From Phenylobacterium aquaticum (GTDB lineage Bacteria > Pseudomonadota > Alphaproteobacteria > Caulobacterales > Caulobacteraceae): a stretch of DNA of 32,130 bases. Under the pieces are notes generated by a model. That model saw nothing but the letters and a program-made list of their open reading frames with translations, did not search any database and was not told the origin of the DNA. Positions 9,479 through 16,933 of the stretch are shown here, piece after piece; the stretch's first letter is position 1; the number at the start of each line of letters is the position of its first letter. Location of the stretch: NCBI RefSeq assembly GCF_947378715.1, contig NZ_CANCLE010000024.1, positions 1-32,130 on the forward strand, given 5' to 3'. The position numbers and the translations under genes are program-made.

Positions 9479-9589
9479 AGCATTTCCTGAAAAGCGTGAC
9501 GCACGTTTCAGATCAAGAAATGCCCTAACTTGTTGATTTGGAGCCATTCTTTTCCAGTTTGGTTGAGTCAGCCAGACTGGAAAGGGCTC
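9477..9589. repeat. Composite palindromic intergenic repeat (two hairpins)
   Basis: Two palindromes fill the gap between convergent genes. First, 9480-9523: GCATTTC and TGAAA pair with TTTCA and GAAATGC around a GCGT/ACGC core. Second, 9541-9589: a 15-bp stem with two G-T pairs and a 3-nt loop, from TTTCCAGTTTGG (9551-9562) to CCAGACTGGAAA (9572-9583), closed by GAGCC/GGCTC. The layout AGAGCATTTC-palindrome, AT-rich linker, second palindrome resembles dispersed alphaproteobacterial repeat elements. It may also end transcription from both sides, though no T-run follows. Confidence 0.6.
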
Positions 9590-9618
9590 TCGCCGCTCCG
9601 CATCCCAGGCGACGTCCC

Positions 9619-10428
9619 CTACCCCGCCGTGGCCGCGTCGATCCCGGCGAAGGGACCCCTGGCGATGAACTGGTCGCGCACCGCTTCCGGGGTCAGGGTC
9701 GCGGCCTTGTCGAGCTCGATCAGCTCCGGCGGCACGTACCAGTGCAGTTTGTCGGAGTGATAGGCCTCCCAGACCACCTCGGCCACGGCCGAGGGCGGGA
9801 TGGCGCGGAACATGCCCTCCTTGGGCGCGGCCGCGACGGCGCCGGGCGGCAGGATCGGGGTGTCGATCAGGCCCGGCAGCACATCGGCGACCCGCACGCC
9901 ATAGGCCTTGAACTCGACCGCCAGGGCCTCGGTCAGCCCCTTCACCGCATGCTTGGTGGCCGAATAGACCGCGATCCCCGCCATGCCATAGGTGGCTGAG
10001 GACGAGGAGGTCGTGAAGCACATGGAGTTGGGCGTGGCCTTCAGCAGGCCGATCCCCTCGTGGATGCCGATCAGCACCCCGACGAAATTGACGTTCACCA
10101 CCGCCATGATGTCCTCGAACGGCTGGTCGGCGAAGGGCCCGCCCCGGCCGATGCCGGCATTGTTGTAGAGGATGTCCATCCGCCCGCCGGTGGCCTCGGC
10201 GAAGGCGGCGAAGGCGGCCTGATAGGCGGCGCGGTCGGTGACATTGAGCACGCCCGTGACGCAGTTCTCGCGGCCGATGTCGCGCTTCAGCGTGTCCAGC
10301 CCCTGGCTGTTGACATCATAGGCGCCGACGAACCAGCCCTTCTGATGGAACAGCAAGGCGGTCTCGCGGCCCATGCCCGAGGCGGCGCCGGTGATGAAGA
10401 TGGTCGGACGGCCGTTCGACGTGCCCAT
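9619..10428 (-). CDS. Short-chain dehydrogenase/reductase (SDR)
   Basis: Classical NAD(P)-dependent SDR of 269 residues, full length. The cofactor motif TGAASGMG is at residues 14-20 with Asp38 at the end of beta-2 (AYDVN), which suggests NAD preference. NNAG (89-92), the Ser cluster SSSS (about 141-144) and the catalytic pair Tyr155/Lys159 in YSATKHAVK complete the active site. DVLPGLIDTPI follows as the usual PG-motif. ATG 10428 has GGGAGAAA upstream at suitable spacing. It is convergent with the FAD protein and divergent from a small membrane protein, with no operon partner, so the substrate cannot be deduced. Confidence 0.92.
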   Translation of the reverse strand: MGTSNGRPTIFITGAASGMGRETALLFHQKGWFVGAYDVNSQGLDTLKRDIGRENCVTGVLNVTDRAAYQAAFAAFAEATGGRMDILYNNAGIGRGGPFADQPFEDIMAVVNVNFVGVLIGIHEGIGLLKATPNSMCFTTSSSSATYGMAGIAVYSATKHAVKGLTEALAVEFKAYGVRVADVLPGLIDTPILPPGAVAAAPKEGMFRAIPPSAVAEVVWEAYHSDKLHWYVPPELIELDKAATLTPEAVRDQFIARGPFAGIDAATAG

Positions 10429-10527
10429 GTGCGTTTCTCCCTGGCGACTTGGCGTGCGCTTGCTGCCGGCAGTCTAGGACCATTGCCGTGGCGGAATGGA
10501 GGGGGGAATTCGCCACTGCGACACGAC

Positions 10528-10541
10528 TTGACCCTCGTCAA
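10528..10541. promoter_or_regulatory. FNR/FixK-type box (TTGAC-N4-GTCAA)
   Basis: TTGAC (10528-10532), CCTC, GTCAA (10537-10541) form a perfect inverted repeat, extended by one C/G pair. This fits the Crp/Fnr-family pattern TTGAY-N4-RTCAA used by FixK and FnrL in alphaproteobacteria. It lies 34 nt upstream of the small membrane protein start and 100 nt upstream of the divergent SDR start. An activating site centred 41.5 bp before transcription start would put the start at the ATG itself, i.e. a leaderless mRNA. No clear -10 was seen. Confidence 0.5.
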
Positions 10542-10575
10542 GGACAGAGGGGATGACCGGCTTCCAGCTGGGGAC

Positions 10576-10938
10576 ATGACCAACGCCCAAAGAATCGCGC
10601 GGATTGCCGGCCCGTCCCTGGTTGTCCTGTCCATCACTGAGGCCCTGAACCTCGACGCCTTCGCCGCGATCACGCCTCCCCAGGTCTATCTCAACGGCAC
10701 GATCCTGTTCGTGGCGGGGGTGAGCATCCTGCAAGCGCATCGAAGCTGGAGCCGGGACTGGCAAGTCCTGGTGACTCTGGCCGGCTGGGCGCTTTTGCTG
10801 GCCGGGCTTTGGCGCATGATCGCCCCGCACGCACCGCAGTTGGGCCAGGGCGCAGGCACGGACGCCGTCTTCATCCTGCTGATCGGGGTCGGCGCAGTCC
10901 TCAGCTTCAATGGATATCGCGCGGAGCGACGTCCCTAG
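10576..10938 (+). CDS. Small hypothetical membrane protein (120 aa)
   Basis: Not recognised as a named family. It is predicted to have three hydrophobic segments: about residues 36-51 (VYLNGTILFVAGVSIL), 64-79 (VLVTLAGWALLLAGLW) and 95-111 (AVFILLIGVGAVLSFNG), after a soluble-looking or weakly hydrophobic N-terminus. The frame stays open upstream to about 10060, but that part runs antisense to the SDR gene, so ATG 10576 (GGGGAC just upstream) is taken as the start. An FNR/FixK-like box lies 34 nt upstream, suggesting oxygen-linked control. Its TAG stop overlaps the stop of the convergent isomerase-like gene within a CTAG tetramer. Confidence 0.65.
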   Translation: MTNAQRIARIAGPSLVVLSITEALNLDAFAAITPPQVYLNGTILFVAGVSILQAHRSWSRDWQVLVTLAGWALLLAGLWRMIAPHAPQLGQGAGTDAVFILLIGVGAVLSFNGYRAERRP

Positions 10939-11588
10939 CCCCGCGCGGTCAGCCCGTGCTGCTTCAACCGCCAGACCAGCAGGTCGAAGCGGTCCTGGCC
11001 GAAGAAGGGCTCGCCTTCGAAGGTCATGGTCGGAACGCCCCAATGGCCTGAAGCCCGGTGGGCCTCCTGGTTGGCCTCGATCTCCCCGGCTATGGCGTCA
11101 CCGGCGGCGTCGGCCTGCGCCTGCAGGGTCGCCATGTCGAGGCCCGCCCGGGCGATGGCGCGCTCGAGCTTGTCGCCCTCGTTCCAGGGCATGTCCTCGC
11201 CCGACCAGATCAGCCGGCTGACCTCGTCATAGAAGGCCACGCCCTGGGGCGTGTGGGCGGCCATGACGCCAAGCGGCATCAAGAGGTCGAGGTGCGGCTG
11301 CTCCGGGGTCCCGTTCAGGGTCTCGCGGTTGATCACCACCGGATCTGGGCGCGGCCATTGCAGCGGCAGACCGTGGAACTCCGCCAGACGGCGGATGTCG
11401 CGCATCAGATAGGGGATGAATAGCGGATCGGCCTTGGTGAAAAAGCCTTCCGAGCGCACGGCCAGGGGATAGACCGGCCGCATGTTGATGGTGACGTCAT
11501 AGGCCTCCTGCAACGCCCGCAGCTTCGAGGTCACCAGATAGGAATAGGGACTGCGAAACGACCAGAAGACGTCGACGGACAGCGGCAT
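10935..11588 (-). CDS. 2-hydroxychromene-2-carboxylate isomerase-like protein (DsbA/GST-kappa fold)
   Basis: Member of the HCCA isomerase/kappa-class GST family; 217 residues, cytoplasmic. The position of the DsbA CxxC is Ser13-Pro-Tyr-Ser16 (SFRSPYSYL), as in glutathione-using relatives rather than disulfide oxidases. The cis-Pro loop HWGVPTM and the C-terminal FGQDRFDLLVWRL motif are both present. The start ATG shares one base with the thiG stop (TGATG), so translation is probably coupled to thiG. No aromatic-degradation genes are nearby, so the naphthalene-pathway name may not describe its job; a glutathione-dependent reaction is the safer inference. Confidence 0.88.
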   Translation of the reverse strand: MPLSVDVFWSFRSPYSYLVTSKLRALQEAYDVTINMRPVYPLAVRSEGFFTKADPLFIPYLMRDIRRLAEFHGLPLQWPRPDPVVINRETLNGTPEQPHLDLLMPLGVMAAHTPQGVAFYDEVSRLIWSGEDMPWNEGDKLERAIARAGLDMATLQAQADAAGDAIAGEIEANQEAHRASGHWGVPTMTFEGEPFFGQDRFDLLVWRLKQHGLTARG

Positions 11589-12394
11589 CAGATCAATCCG
11601 GATAGGGGCGAGGACGGATCAGCATACATGCGTTTTGGCATTCGGCCTGCCAGGAACGCCTCACGCCCGGCGATGACCGCGTGCTTCATGGCGGTGGCCA
11701 TGCGGATCGGATCCTGGGCTCCAGCGATGGCGGTGTTCATCAGCACCGCGTCGCAGCCCAGTTCCATGGCGATGACGGCGTCCGACGCCGTGCCGACCCC
11801 GGCGTCGACCAGCACCGGCACCTTGGTCTGCTCGATGATCAGGGCCAGGTTCAGCGCGTTCTGGATGCCGCGCCCCGAGCCGATCGGGGCGGCGGCGGGC
11901 ATGATGGCCGCAGCGCCGGCGTCCTCGAGCTTCTGGGCGTAGACCGGGTCGTCGGTGCAATAGACCATGACCTGGAAGCCCTCGGAGATCAGCAGCTTCA
12001 TGGCCCGAAGCGTCTCCTCCATGTCCGGCAGCAGGTGCTTGGTGTTGGACAGCACCTCCAGCTTGACCAGGTCCCAGCCCCCGGCCTCGCGGGCCAGGCG
12101 CAGGGTGCGGACCGCCTCCTCGCCGGTGAAACAGCCGGCGGTGTTGGGCAGGAAGGTGAAGCGGTCGGGCTTGACGTAGTCGACCAGCATCGGCTGGCTG
12201 GGGTCGGACAGGTTCACCCGGCGCAGCGCCACGGTGACGATCTCAGCGCCCGCCGCCTCGGCGGCCGCCGCGTTCTCGGCATAGTCCTTATACTTTCCGG
12301 TGCCGACGATCAGCCGTGACCGGAAGGTGCGGCCGGCTACGGTCCAGCTGTCCTCGGCCTGAGCGGTCGCCTGGGGGGTTTGCGCGCCGTCCAT
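11588..12394 (-). CDS. thiG: Thiazole synthase ThiG
   Basis: Forms the thiazole phosphate of thiamine from DXP, dehydroglycine and ThiS thiocarboxylate. 268 residues with a TIM-barrel sequence: FRSRLIVGTGKYKDY near the start, the WDLVKLEVLSN strand carrying the Schiff-base Lys, GSGRGIQN phosphate loop, and VDAGVGTASDA / DAVLMNTAIAGAQDP at the end. The ~20-residue leader (MDGAQTPQATAQAED) precedes the family core. The frame is open upstream to 12580, but that segment overlaps thiS and has no homology to ThiG, so ATG 12394 is chosen, 1 nt after the thiS stop. It works directly with ThiS; other thiamine genes (thiC, thiE, thiO) are not in the window. Confidence 0.95.
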   Translation of the reverse strand: MDGAQTPQATAQAEDSWTVAGRTFRSRLIVGTGKYKDYAENAAAAEAAGAEIVTVALRRVNLSDPSQPMLVDYVKPDRFTFLPNTAGCFTGEEAVRTLRLAREAGGWDLVKLEVLSNTKHLLPDMEETLRAMKLLISEGFQVMVYCTDDPVYAQKLEDAGAAAIMPAAAPIGSGRGIQNALNLALIIEQTKVPVLVDAGVGTASDAVIAMELGCDAVLMNTAIAGAQDPIRMATAMKHAVIAGREAFLAGRMPKRMYADPSSPLSGLI

Positions 12395-12395
12395 G

Positions 12396-12596
12396 TCAGC
12401 CGCCTCCGATGAAGTGAACGATCTCGATCCGGTCGCCGTCGGCGACGGGAGTCGCGTGATAGGCCGAACGGGGCACGATCTCCAGATTGCGTTCCACCGC
12501 CACCTTGCGCGGATCCAGGCCAAGCGCCTCGACCAGGGCCGCCAGATGCGAAAACCCGGTGAAATCGCGCATTTCGCCATTGATGGTCAGGGTCAT
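12396..12596 (-). CDS. thiS: Sulfur carrier protein ThiS
   Basis: Ubiquitin-fold sulfur carrier of 66 residues that supplies sulfur as a C-terminal thiocarboxylate to ThiG. It starts MTLTINGEMRDF, has the typical LALVEALGLDPRKVAVERN-like core, and ends IVHFIGGG, with the diglycine tail that is adenylated. ATG 12596 is preceded by GAGG 6 nt upstream (GAGGTCCGTC). It is the first gene of the thiS-thiG-isomerase unit. No thiamine pyrophosphate riboswitch can be recognised in the 90 nt between it and the divergent aroQ. Confidence 0.94.
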   Translation of the reverse strand: MTLTINGEMRDFTGFSHLAALVEALGLDPRKVAVERNLEIVPRSAYHATPVADGDRIEIVHFIGGG

Positions 12597-12641
12597 GACG
12601 GACCTCGAATGCGGGGTGAATCCTCGCGATGCTTGTGACCC

Positions 12642-12668
12642 CCGCCGTCCCCCGTTACAAGACGGCGG
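12642..12668. other. GC-rich hairpin between thiS and aroQ
   Basis: CCGCCGT (12642-12648) pairs with ACGGCGG (12662-12668) across a 13-nt loop in the divergent intergenic region, 18 nt before the aroQ start. It could be a leader structure of aroQ or an operator. In DNA this GC-rich a 7-bp repeat may be chance. Confidence 0.25.
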
Positions 12669-12686
12669 AATCGACGGCGGAGCCGA

Positions 12687-13124
12687 ATGTCGAAACCGAT
12701 CTATGTGCTGAGCGGGCCCAACCTCAACCTTCTGGGGACCCGTGAGCCGGAGATTTACGGAAAAGCGACCCTGGACGACGTGCGCGAGCTTTGCGAACGC
12801 CGCGCCGGGGCCCTCAACCGTACGATCGTCTTCCGGCAATCCAATCACGAAGGCCAGTTGATTGACTGGGTGCAGGAGGCGCGGACGCATGCCTGCGCCG
12901 TGGTCATCAATCCGGCGGGCTACGGACACACCTCCGTGGCCCTGCTGGACGCCTTGAAGACGCTCGAAATTCCGATCATCGAATGTCACCTGTCCAACCC
13001 GGCGGCGCGCGAGGCGTTCCGTCATCACACCTATGTCTCGCTGGCGGCGACCGGAGTGGTCTCCGGTTTCGGCGCGGCGAGCTATGAACTGGCTGTCGAG
13101 GCCGCGGCGAAGCTTTCCGCCTAA
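12687..13124 (+). CDS. aroQ: 3-dehydroquinate dehydratase, type II
   Basis: Third step of the shikimate pathway, 3-dehydroquinate to 3-dehydroshikimate; small dodecameric enzyme. 145 residues, the usual size. Motifs in order: GPNLNLLGTREPEIYG with Arg19 and the catalytic Tyr24, RQSNHEGQLIDW (Glu54), INPAGYGHTSVAL (Asn74, His80), ECHLSN with the catalytic His100, and FRHHTYVS. ATG 12687 follows GGCGGAG at short spacing. accB starts 33 nt downstream, so aroQ-accB-accC probably form one transcript, an order also seen in other alphaproteobacteria. Confidence 0.96.
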   Translation: MSKPIYVLSGPNLNLLGTREPEIYGKATLDDVRELCERRAGALNRTIVFRQSNHEGQLIDWVQEARTHACAVVINPAGYGHTSVALLDALKTLEIPIIECHLSNPAAREAFRHHTYVSLAATGVVSGFGAASYELAVEAAAKLSA

Positions 13125-13157
13125 GCCCCCACACCTAAGAGAGATAAGGGTCCTTCC

Positions 13158-13637
13158 ATGGCTAGCAGTCCTAAGGCCACCGCCGACACGTTCGACGCGC
13201 GCCTGGTGCGCAAACTGGCCGATATCCTGACCGACACCGGGCTCAGCGAGATCGAGATCGAGCATGAGGGTCTGAAGATCCGCGTCGCCAAGACGCTGAC
13301 CGCCGCCCCCGTGACCTATGCCGCCCAGCCCGTCGCCACCGCGCCGGCGCCTGCGGCCCTGGCGGCCGCCCCCGCCGCAGAGGCCGCCCCGGCCGCCGCC
13401 CGGGGCGACGCGGTGAAGTCGCCGATGGTCGGCACGATCTATCTGCAGCCGCAGCCCGAATCGCCCGCGTTCGTGAAAGTCGGCGACACGGTCACGGCCG
13501 GCCAGACCCTGATGATCGTGGAGGCCATGAAGACGATGAACCCGATCCCCTCGCCCAAGGCTGGCAAGGTGATCGAGATTCTGGTGGCCGACGGCCAGCC
13601 CGTCGAGTTCGGCGAACCCCTGATCGTCATCGGGTAG
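13158..13637 (+). CDS. accB: Biotin carboxyl carrier protein of acetyl-CoA carboxylase
   Basis: Carries biotin between the carboxylase and carboxyltransferase of acetyl-CoA carboxylase, the first step of fatty-acid synthesis. 159 residues: N-terminal helical part (1-47), a flexible Ala/Pro-rich linker (about 48-82) and the biotinyl domain (about 85-159) with Lys125 in EAMKTMNPI. ATG 13158 lies after the AAGAGAGATAAGGG purine stretch. The accC start is 4 nt past its stop, and the accC ribosome site overlaps the accB stop. Confidence 0.96.
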   Translation: MASSPKATADTFDARLVRKLADILTDTGLSEIEIEHEGLKIRVAKTLTAAPVTYAAQPVATAPAPAALAAAPAAEAAPAAARGDAVKSPMVGTIYLQPQPESPAFVKVGDTVTAGQTLMIVEAMKTMNPIPSPKAGKVIEILVADGQPVEFGEPLIVIG

Positions 13638-13641
13638 GATC

Positions 13642-14994
<1,353 letters not shown>

Positions 14995-15034
14995 GCCAGC
15001 GGCGGTGATCGCATGACAGGCTAGATGCTCCGAC

Positions 15035-15805
15035 ATGGACGCCTTCGACGCCCAGGATCTGCTGAACTGCTACGCCAACGGCGTGTTCCCCATGGCCGAT
15101 GCGCGGGAGGACGAAAGCGTCTTCCTGATCGATCCACAGCGGCGCGGGATCATCCCCCTGGACCGCTTCCATGTGGGCCACCGGTTGGCGCGCAAGGTGC
15201 GCAGCGAGCCGTTCGAGGTGCGCTTCGACACCGCCTTCCCGCAAGTCGTCGCCGCCTGCGCCGAGGCGAGGCCCGGCCGCGACGAGACCTGGATCAACGC
15301 CACCATCGAGACCCTGTACGGCGAACTGTTCGAGATCGGACACGCCCACAGCGTCGAGTGCTGGCTGGGCGAGGAACTGGTCGGCGGCCTCTACGGCGTG
15401 TCGCTCGGCGCGGCCTTCTTCGGCGAGAGCATGTTTTCGCGGCGCACCGACGCCTCGAAAGTCGCGCTGGTTCACCTGGTGGCGCGACTGATCGCTGGGG
15501 GCTTCACCCTGCTGGACACCCAGTTCATGACCGACCATCTGGCGCGGTTCGGGGCCGAGGAAGTTCCCCGCCTCGACTATCATCGCCGGCTGGCTAAGGC
15601 GCTGGAGCGCCAGGCCGATTTTCAGGGGTTCGGCGGCATGGGCGGCAGCGGGGGCTTGGCTGAGACCGCCGGCTTGAGCACGGCGGGCTTGGTCGACACC
15701 GGCGGCTTGGCCGCCGCCACAGGCCGGGCCGGGGCTGGCAAGGCGGCCGGTGCAGGCGCGATGACCGGGGCGTTGGCCCTGCAGGTGATCAGCCAGGCGT
15801 CATAG
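15035..15805 (+). CDS. aat: Leucyl/phenylalanyl-tRNA--protein transferase with antisense-encoded tail
   Basis: Adds Leu or Phe to N-terminal Arg/Lys of proteins, marking them for ClpS/ClpAP. The conserved core is complete (about residues 1-195): LLNCYANGVFPMAD, ETWINATIETLYGELFEIGHAHSVECW, GGLYGVSLGAAFFGESMFSRRTDASKVALVHL and LDTQFMTDHLARFGAEEVPR. The frame then continues for ~60 Gly/Ala/Thr-rich residues through the antisense of the last 184 nt of the convergent DUF2155 gene before stopping at 15805. Usual family members end near the core, so the original stop seems to have been lost. ATG 15035 has no strong ribosome site. The enzyme assignment is firm; whether the tail is made is not known. 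Confidence 0.9.
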   Translation: MDAFDAQDLLNCYANGVFPMADAREDESVFLIDPQRRGIIPLDRFHVGHRLARKVRSEPFEVRFDTAFPQVVAACAEARPGRDETWINATIETLYGELFEIGHAHSVECWLGEELVGGLYGVSLGAAFFGESMFSRRTDASKVALVHLVARLIAGGFTLLDTQFMTDHLARFGAEEVPRLDYHRRLAKALERQADFQGFGGMGGSGGLAETAGLSTAGLVDTGGLAAATGRAGAGKAAGAGAMTGALALQVISQAS

Positions 15806-16362
15806 ACCGGGTGCTGCAGCGGGTTGAGGCCCGGCGACGAGGCGTACATCCAGCCCTTGAACACCTGGCGCGGCGGCGGGGTCGGGCGGCCTGACGTGGG
15901 CTTGGGCTGGGAGTCGATGGTCAGATAGGCGATGGAGTCTTCCATCGGCTCGTCCGCCGCAGCCTGTTCGCAAGCCTTCACGGTGAACACCAGGGTCTTG
16001 TAGCGCACGGGCTGGCCGACCGCGGCCTCGAAGCGGACGGTCTCGGCGGTCACCTTGTCCAGGGCCTGGAGGATGGCGACGTCGTAGCGGGCGCGCTTGA
16101 CGGTGCTGTCGGCGGGCTTGTCGACGACCTGGGCCTTGGGCGGCGTGGCGGCGGTGACCTCGGAAGCCTGCATCGGCGGCGTCGCCACCGGCGGCGGCGC
16201 GGAGACGACCTCTGGCGGCGCCTCTTCAGGCGGTGCGGCGATCGGGGCCTGGTTGGCGGGCGGCGCGGATGGGGCCGCAGTCTGGGCGGTCCCCGCCCCG
16301 GAGAGGCTGAGGACGGCCAGGCCGCTCAAGGCGGCGGCGGCGAGGGTGAGGGTCCGCCGCAT
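15622..16362 (-). CDS. DUF2155 family periplasmic protein
   Basis: Conserved alphaproteobacterial protein of unknown function; 246 residues. Signal peptide (about 1-27, ending GTAQ), a Pro/Ala/Glu-rich linker (about 28-90), the DUF2155 core (about 95-195) with LDKVTAETVRFEAAVGQPVRYKTL, VKACEQ, VFKGWMYASSPGLNPLQHPVYDAWLITC (two Cys, likely disulfide), and a Pro/Ala/Lys low-complexity tail ending PPMPPNP. GTG 16365 immediately precedes ATG 16362 and could also start. The stop of the NDUFA12-like gene abuts it (TAG-GTG-ATG), so the two are probably one operon. In alphaproteobacteria DUF2155 genes often sit by the NDUFA12 gene, but no function is established. Confidence 0.88.
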   Translation of the reverse strand: MRRTLTLAAAALSGLAVLSLSGAGTAQTAAPSAPPANQAPIAAPPEEAPPEVVSAPPPVATPPMQASEVTAATPPKAQVVDKPADSTVKRARYDVAILQALDKVTAETVRFEAAVGQPVRYKTLVFTVKACEQAAADEPMEDSIAYLTIDSQPKPTSGRPTPPPRQVFKGWMYASSPGLNPLQHPVYDAWLITCRANAPVIAPAPAALPAPARPVAAAKPPVSTKPAVLKPAVSAKPPLPPMPPNP

Positions 16363-16365
16363 CAC

Positions 16366-16761
16366 CTATTCCGGACGCCAGGCCTCGTAGTCGCCAGACG
16401 CCTTCTGGCGCTCGCCGCCCCGGGCGATGGAGCCCTTGGGCCGCCAGGCGTGGACGGTGCCGGTGAGATTGGGCTGGGTGTCCTTCTCCCAGGACCGGCG
16501 CAGCAGCGGCTCGATGGTCGGCGGCTGGTCAAAGGTGTGGTGCAGCCAGCCGTGCCATTCGGCCGGAACCTTCGAGGCCTCGGCATAGCCGTTATAGATC
16601 ACCCAGCGGCGCTTGCGGCCGTCATAGGAATCCGAGGTGTCCTTGGCCTGGTAGTAGCTGTTGCCCAGATCGTCCTTGCCCACGAAGACGCCACGGCGCC
16701 AGAACGTGAACCGCGCGCCGATGGTCGCGCCGTTCCACCAGGTAAAGATCGCTTTCAGCAC
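16366..16761 (-). CDS. NADH:ubiquinone oxidoreductase accessory subunit, NDUFA12 family
   Basis: Homologue of the mitochondrial complex I accessory subunit NDUFA12 (B17.2), present in alphaproteobacterial complex I. 131 residues: LKAIFTWWNGATIGARFTFWRRG at the start, then VGKDDLGNSYYQ, RRWVIYNGYAEASKVPAEWHGWLHHT and a C-terminal basic region, all typical of the family. No ATG fits, so GTG 16761 is used. It faces away from the NrdJ-like gene and is followed directly by the DUF2155 gene. The nuo operon itself is not in the window. Confidence 0.9.
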   Translation of the reverse strand: MLKAIFTWWNGATIGARFTFWRRGVFVGKDDLGNSYYQAKDTSDSYDGRKRRWVIYNGYAEASKVPAEWHGWLHHTFDQPPTIEPLLRRSWEKDTQPNLTGTVHAWRPKGSIARGGERQKASGDYEAWRPE

Positions 16762-16798
16762 TGTCGTTGCGAGTCCGGAACGGTTGGGAGGCGCGCGG

Positions 16799-16827
16799 AC
16801 TATAGGGTTCCGCCCCGGGGGCGTCCA
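16799..16827 (-). promoter_or_regulatory. Candidate promoter for the NDUFA12-like gene
   Basis: On the minus strand TGGACGC (16827-16821), a 14-nt spacer and CCTATAGT (16806-16799) approximate the Caulobacter sigma-73 consensus TTGaCgS-N10-14-GCTANAWC, leaving a leader of ~30 nt before GTG 16761. Confidence 0.35.
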
Positions 16828-16839
16828 GCCGCGCGAACA

Positions 16840-16887
16840 TCGCAAGATGTTGGGGATAGCTGCCTCTGCGACCACAACATCTGTTGC
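16840..16887 (+). promoter_or_regulatory. Tandem NrdR-box-like palindromes upstream of the NrdJ-like gene
   Basis: Two 16-mers, 16840-16855 (TCGCAAGATGTTGGGG) and 16872-16887 (CCACAACATCTGTTGC), each match 10 of 16 positions of the NrdR consensus aCaCwAtATaTwGtGt, including the central AT. Their centres are 32 bp apart, about three helical turns, as is usual for paired NrdR boxes. Together with a downstream RNR-derived gene this makes NrdR control plausible. Comparison was done by eye. Confidence 0.55.
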
Positions 16888-16933
16888 GGCCGGTCGGTCC
16901 GGCCCGTAACCTCTCCTGATAGGAGAACCCCAC

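Noticed and set aside
10060..10575. Upstream extension of the small membrane protein frame
   Set aside because: It is antisense to the SDR gene and non-homologous; the downstream ATG 10576 gives a coherent membrane protein.
12395..12580. N-terminal extension of ThiG in frame up to 12580
   Set aside because: It overlaps thiS in another frame, shows no ThiG similarity, and ATG 12394 directly follows the thiS stop.
12597..12686. Thiamine pyrophosphate riboswitch upstream of thiS
   Set aside because: No CUGAGA-type or other conserved THI-box segments are present in the 90-nt gap.
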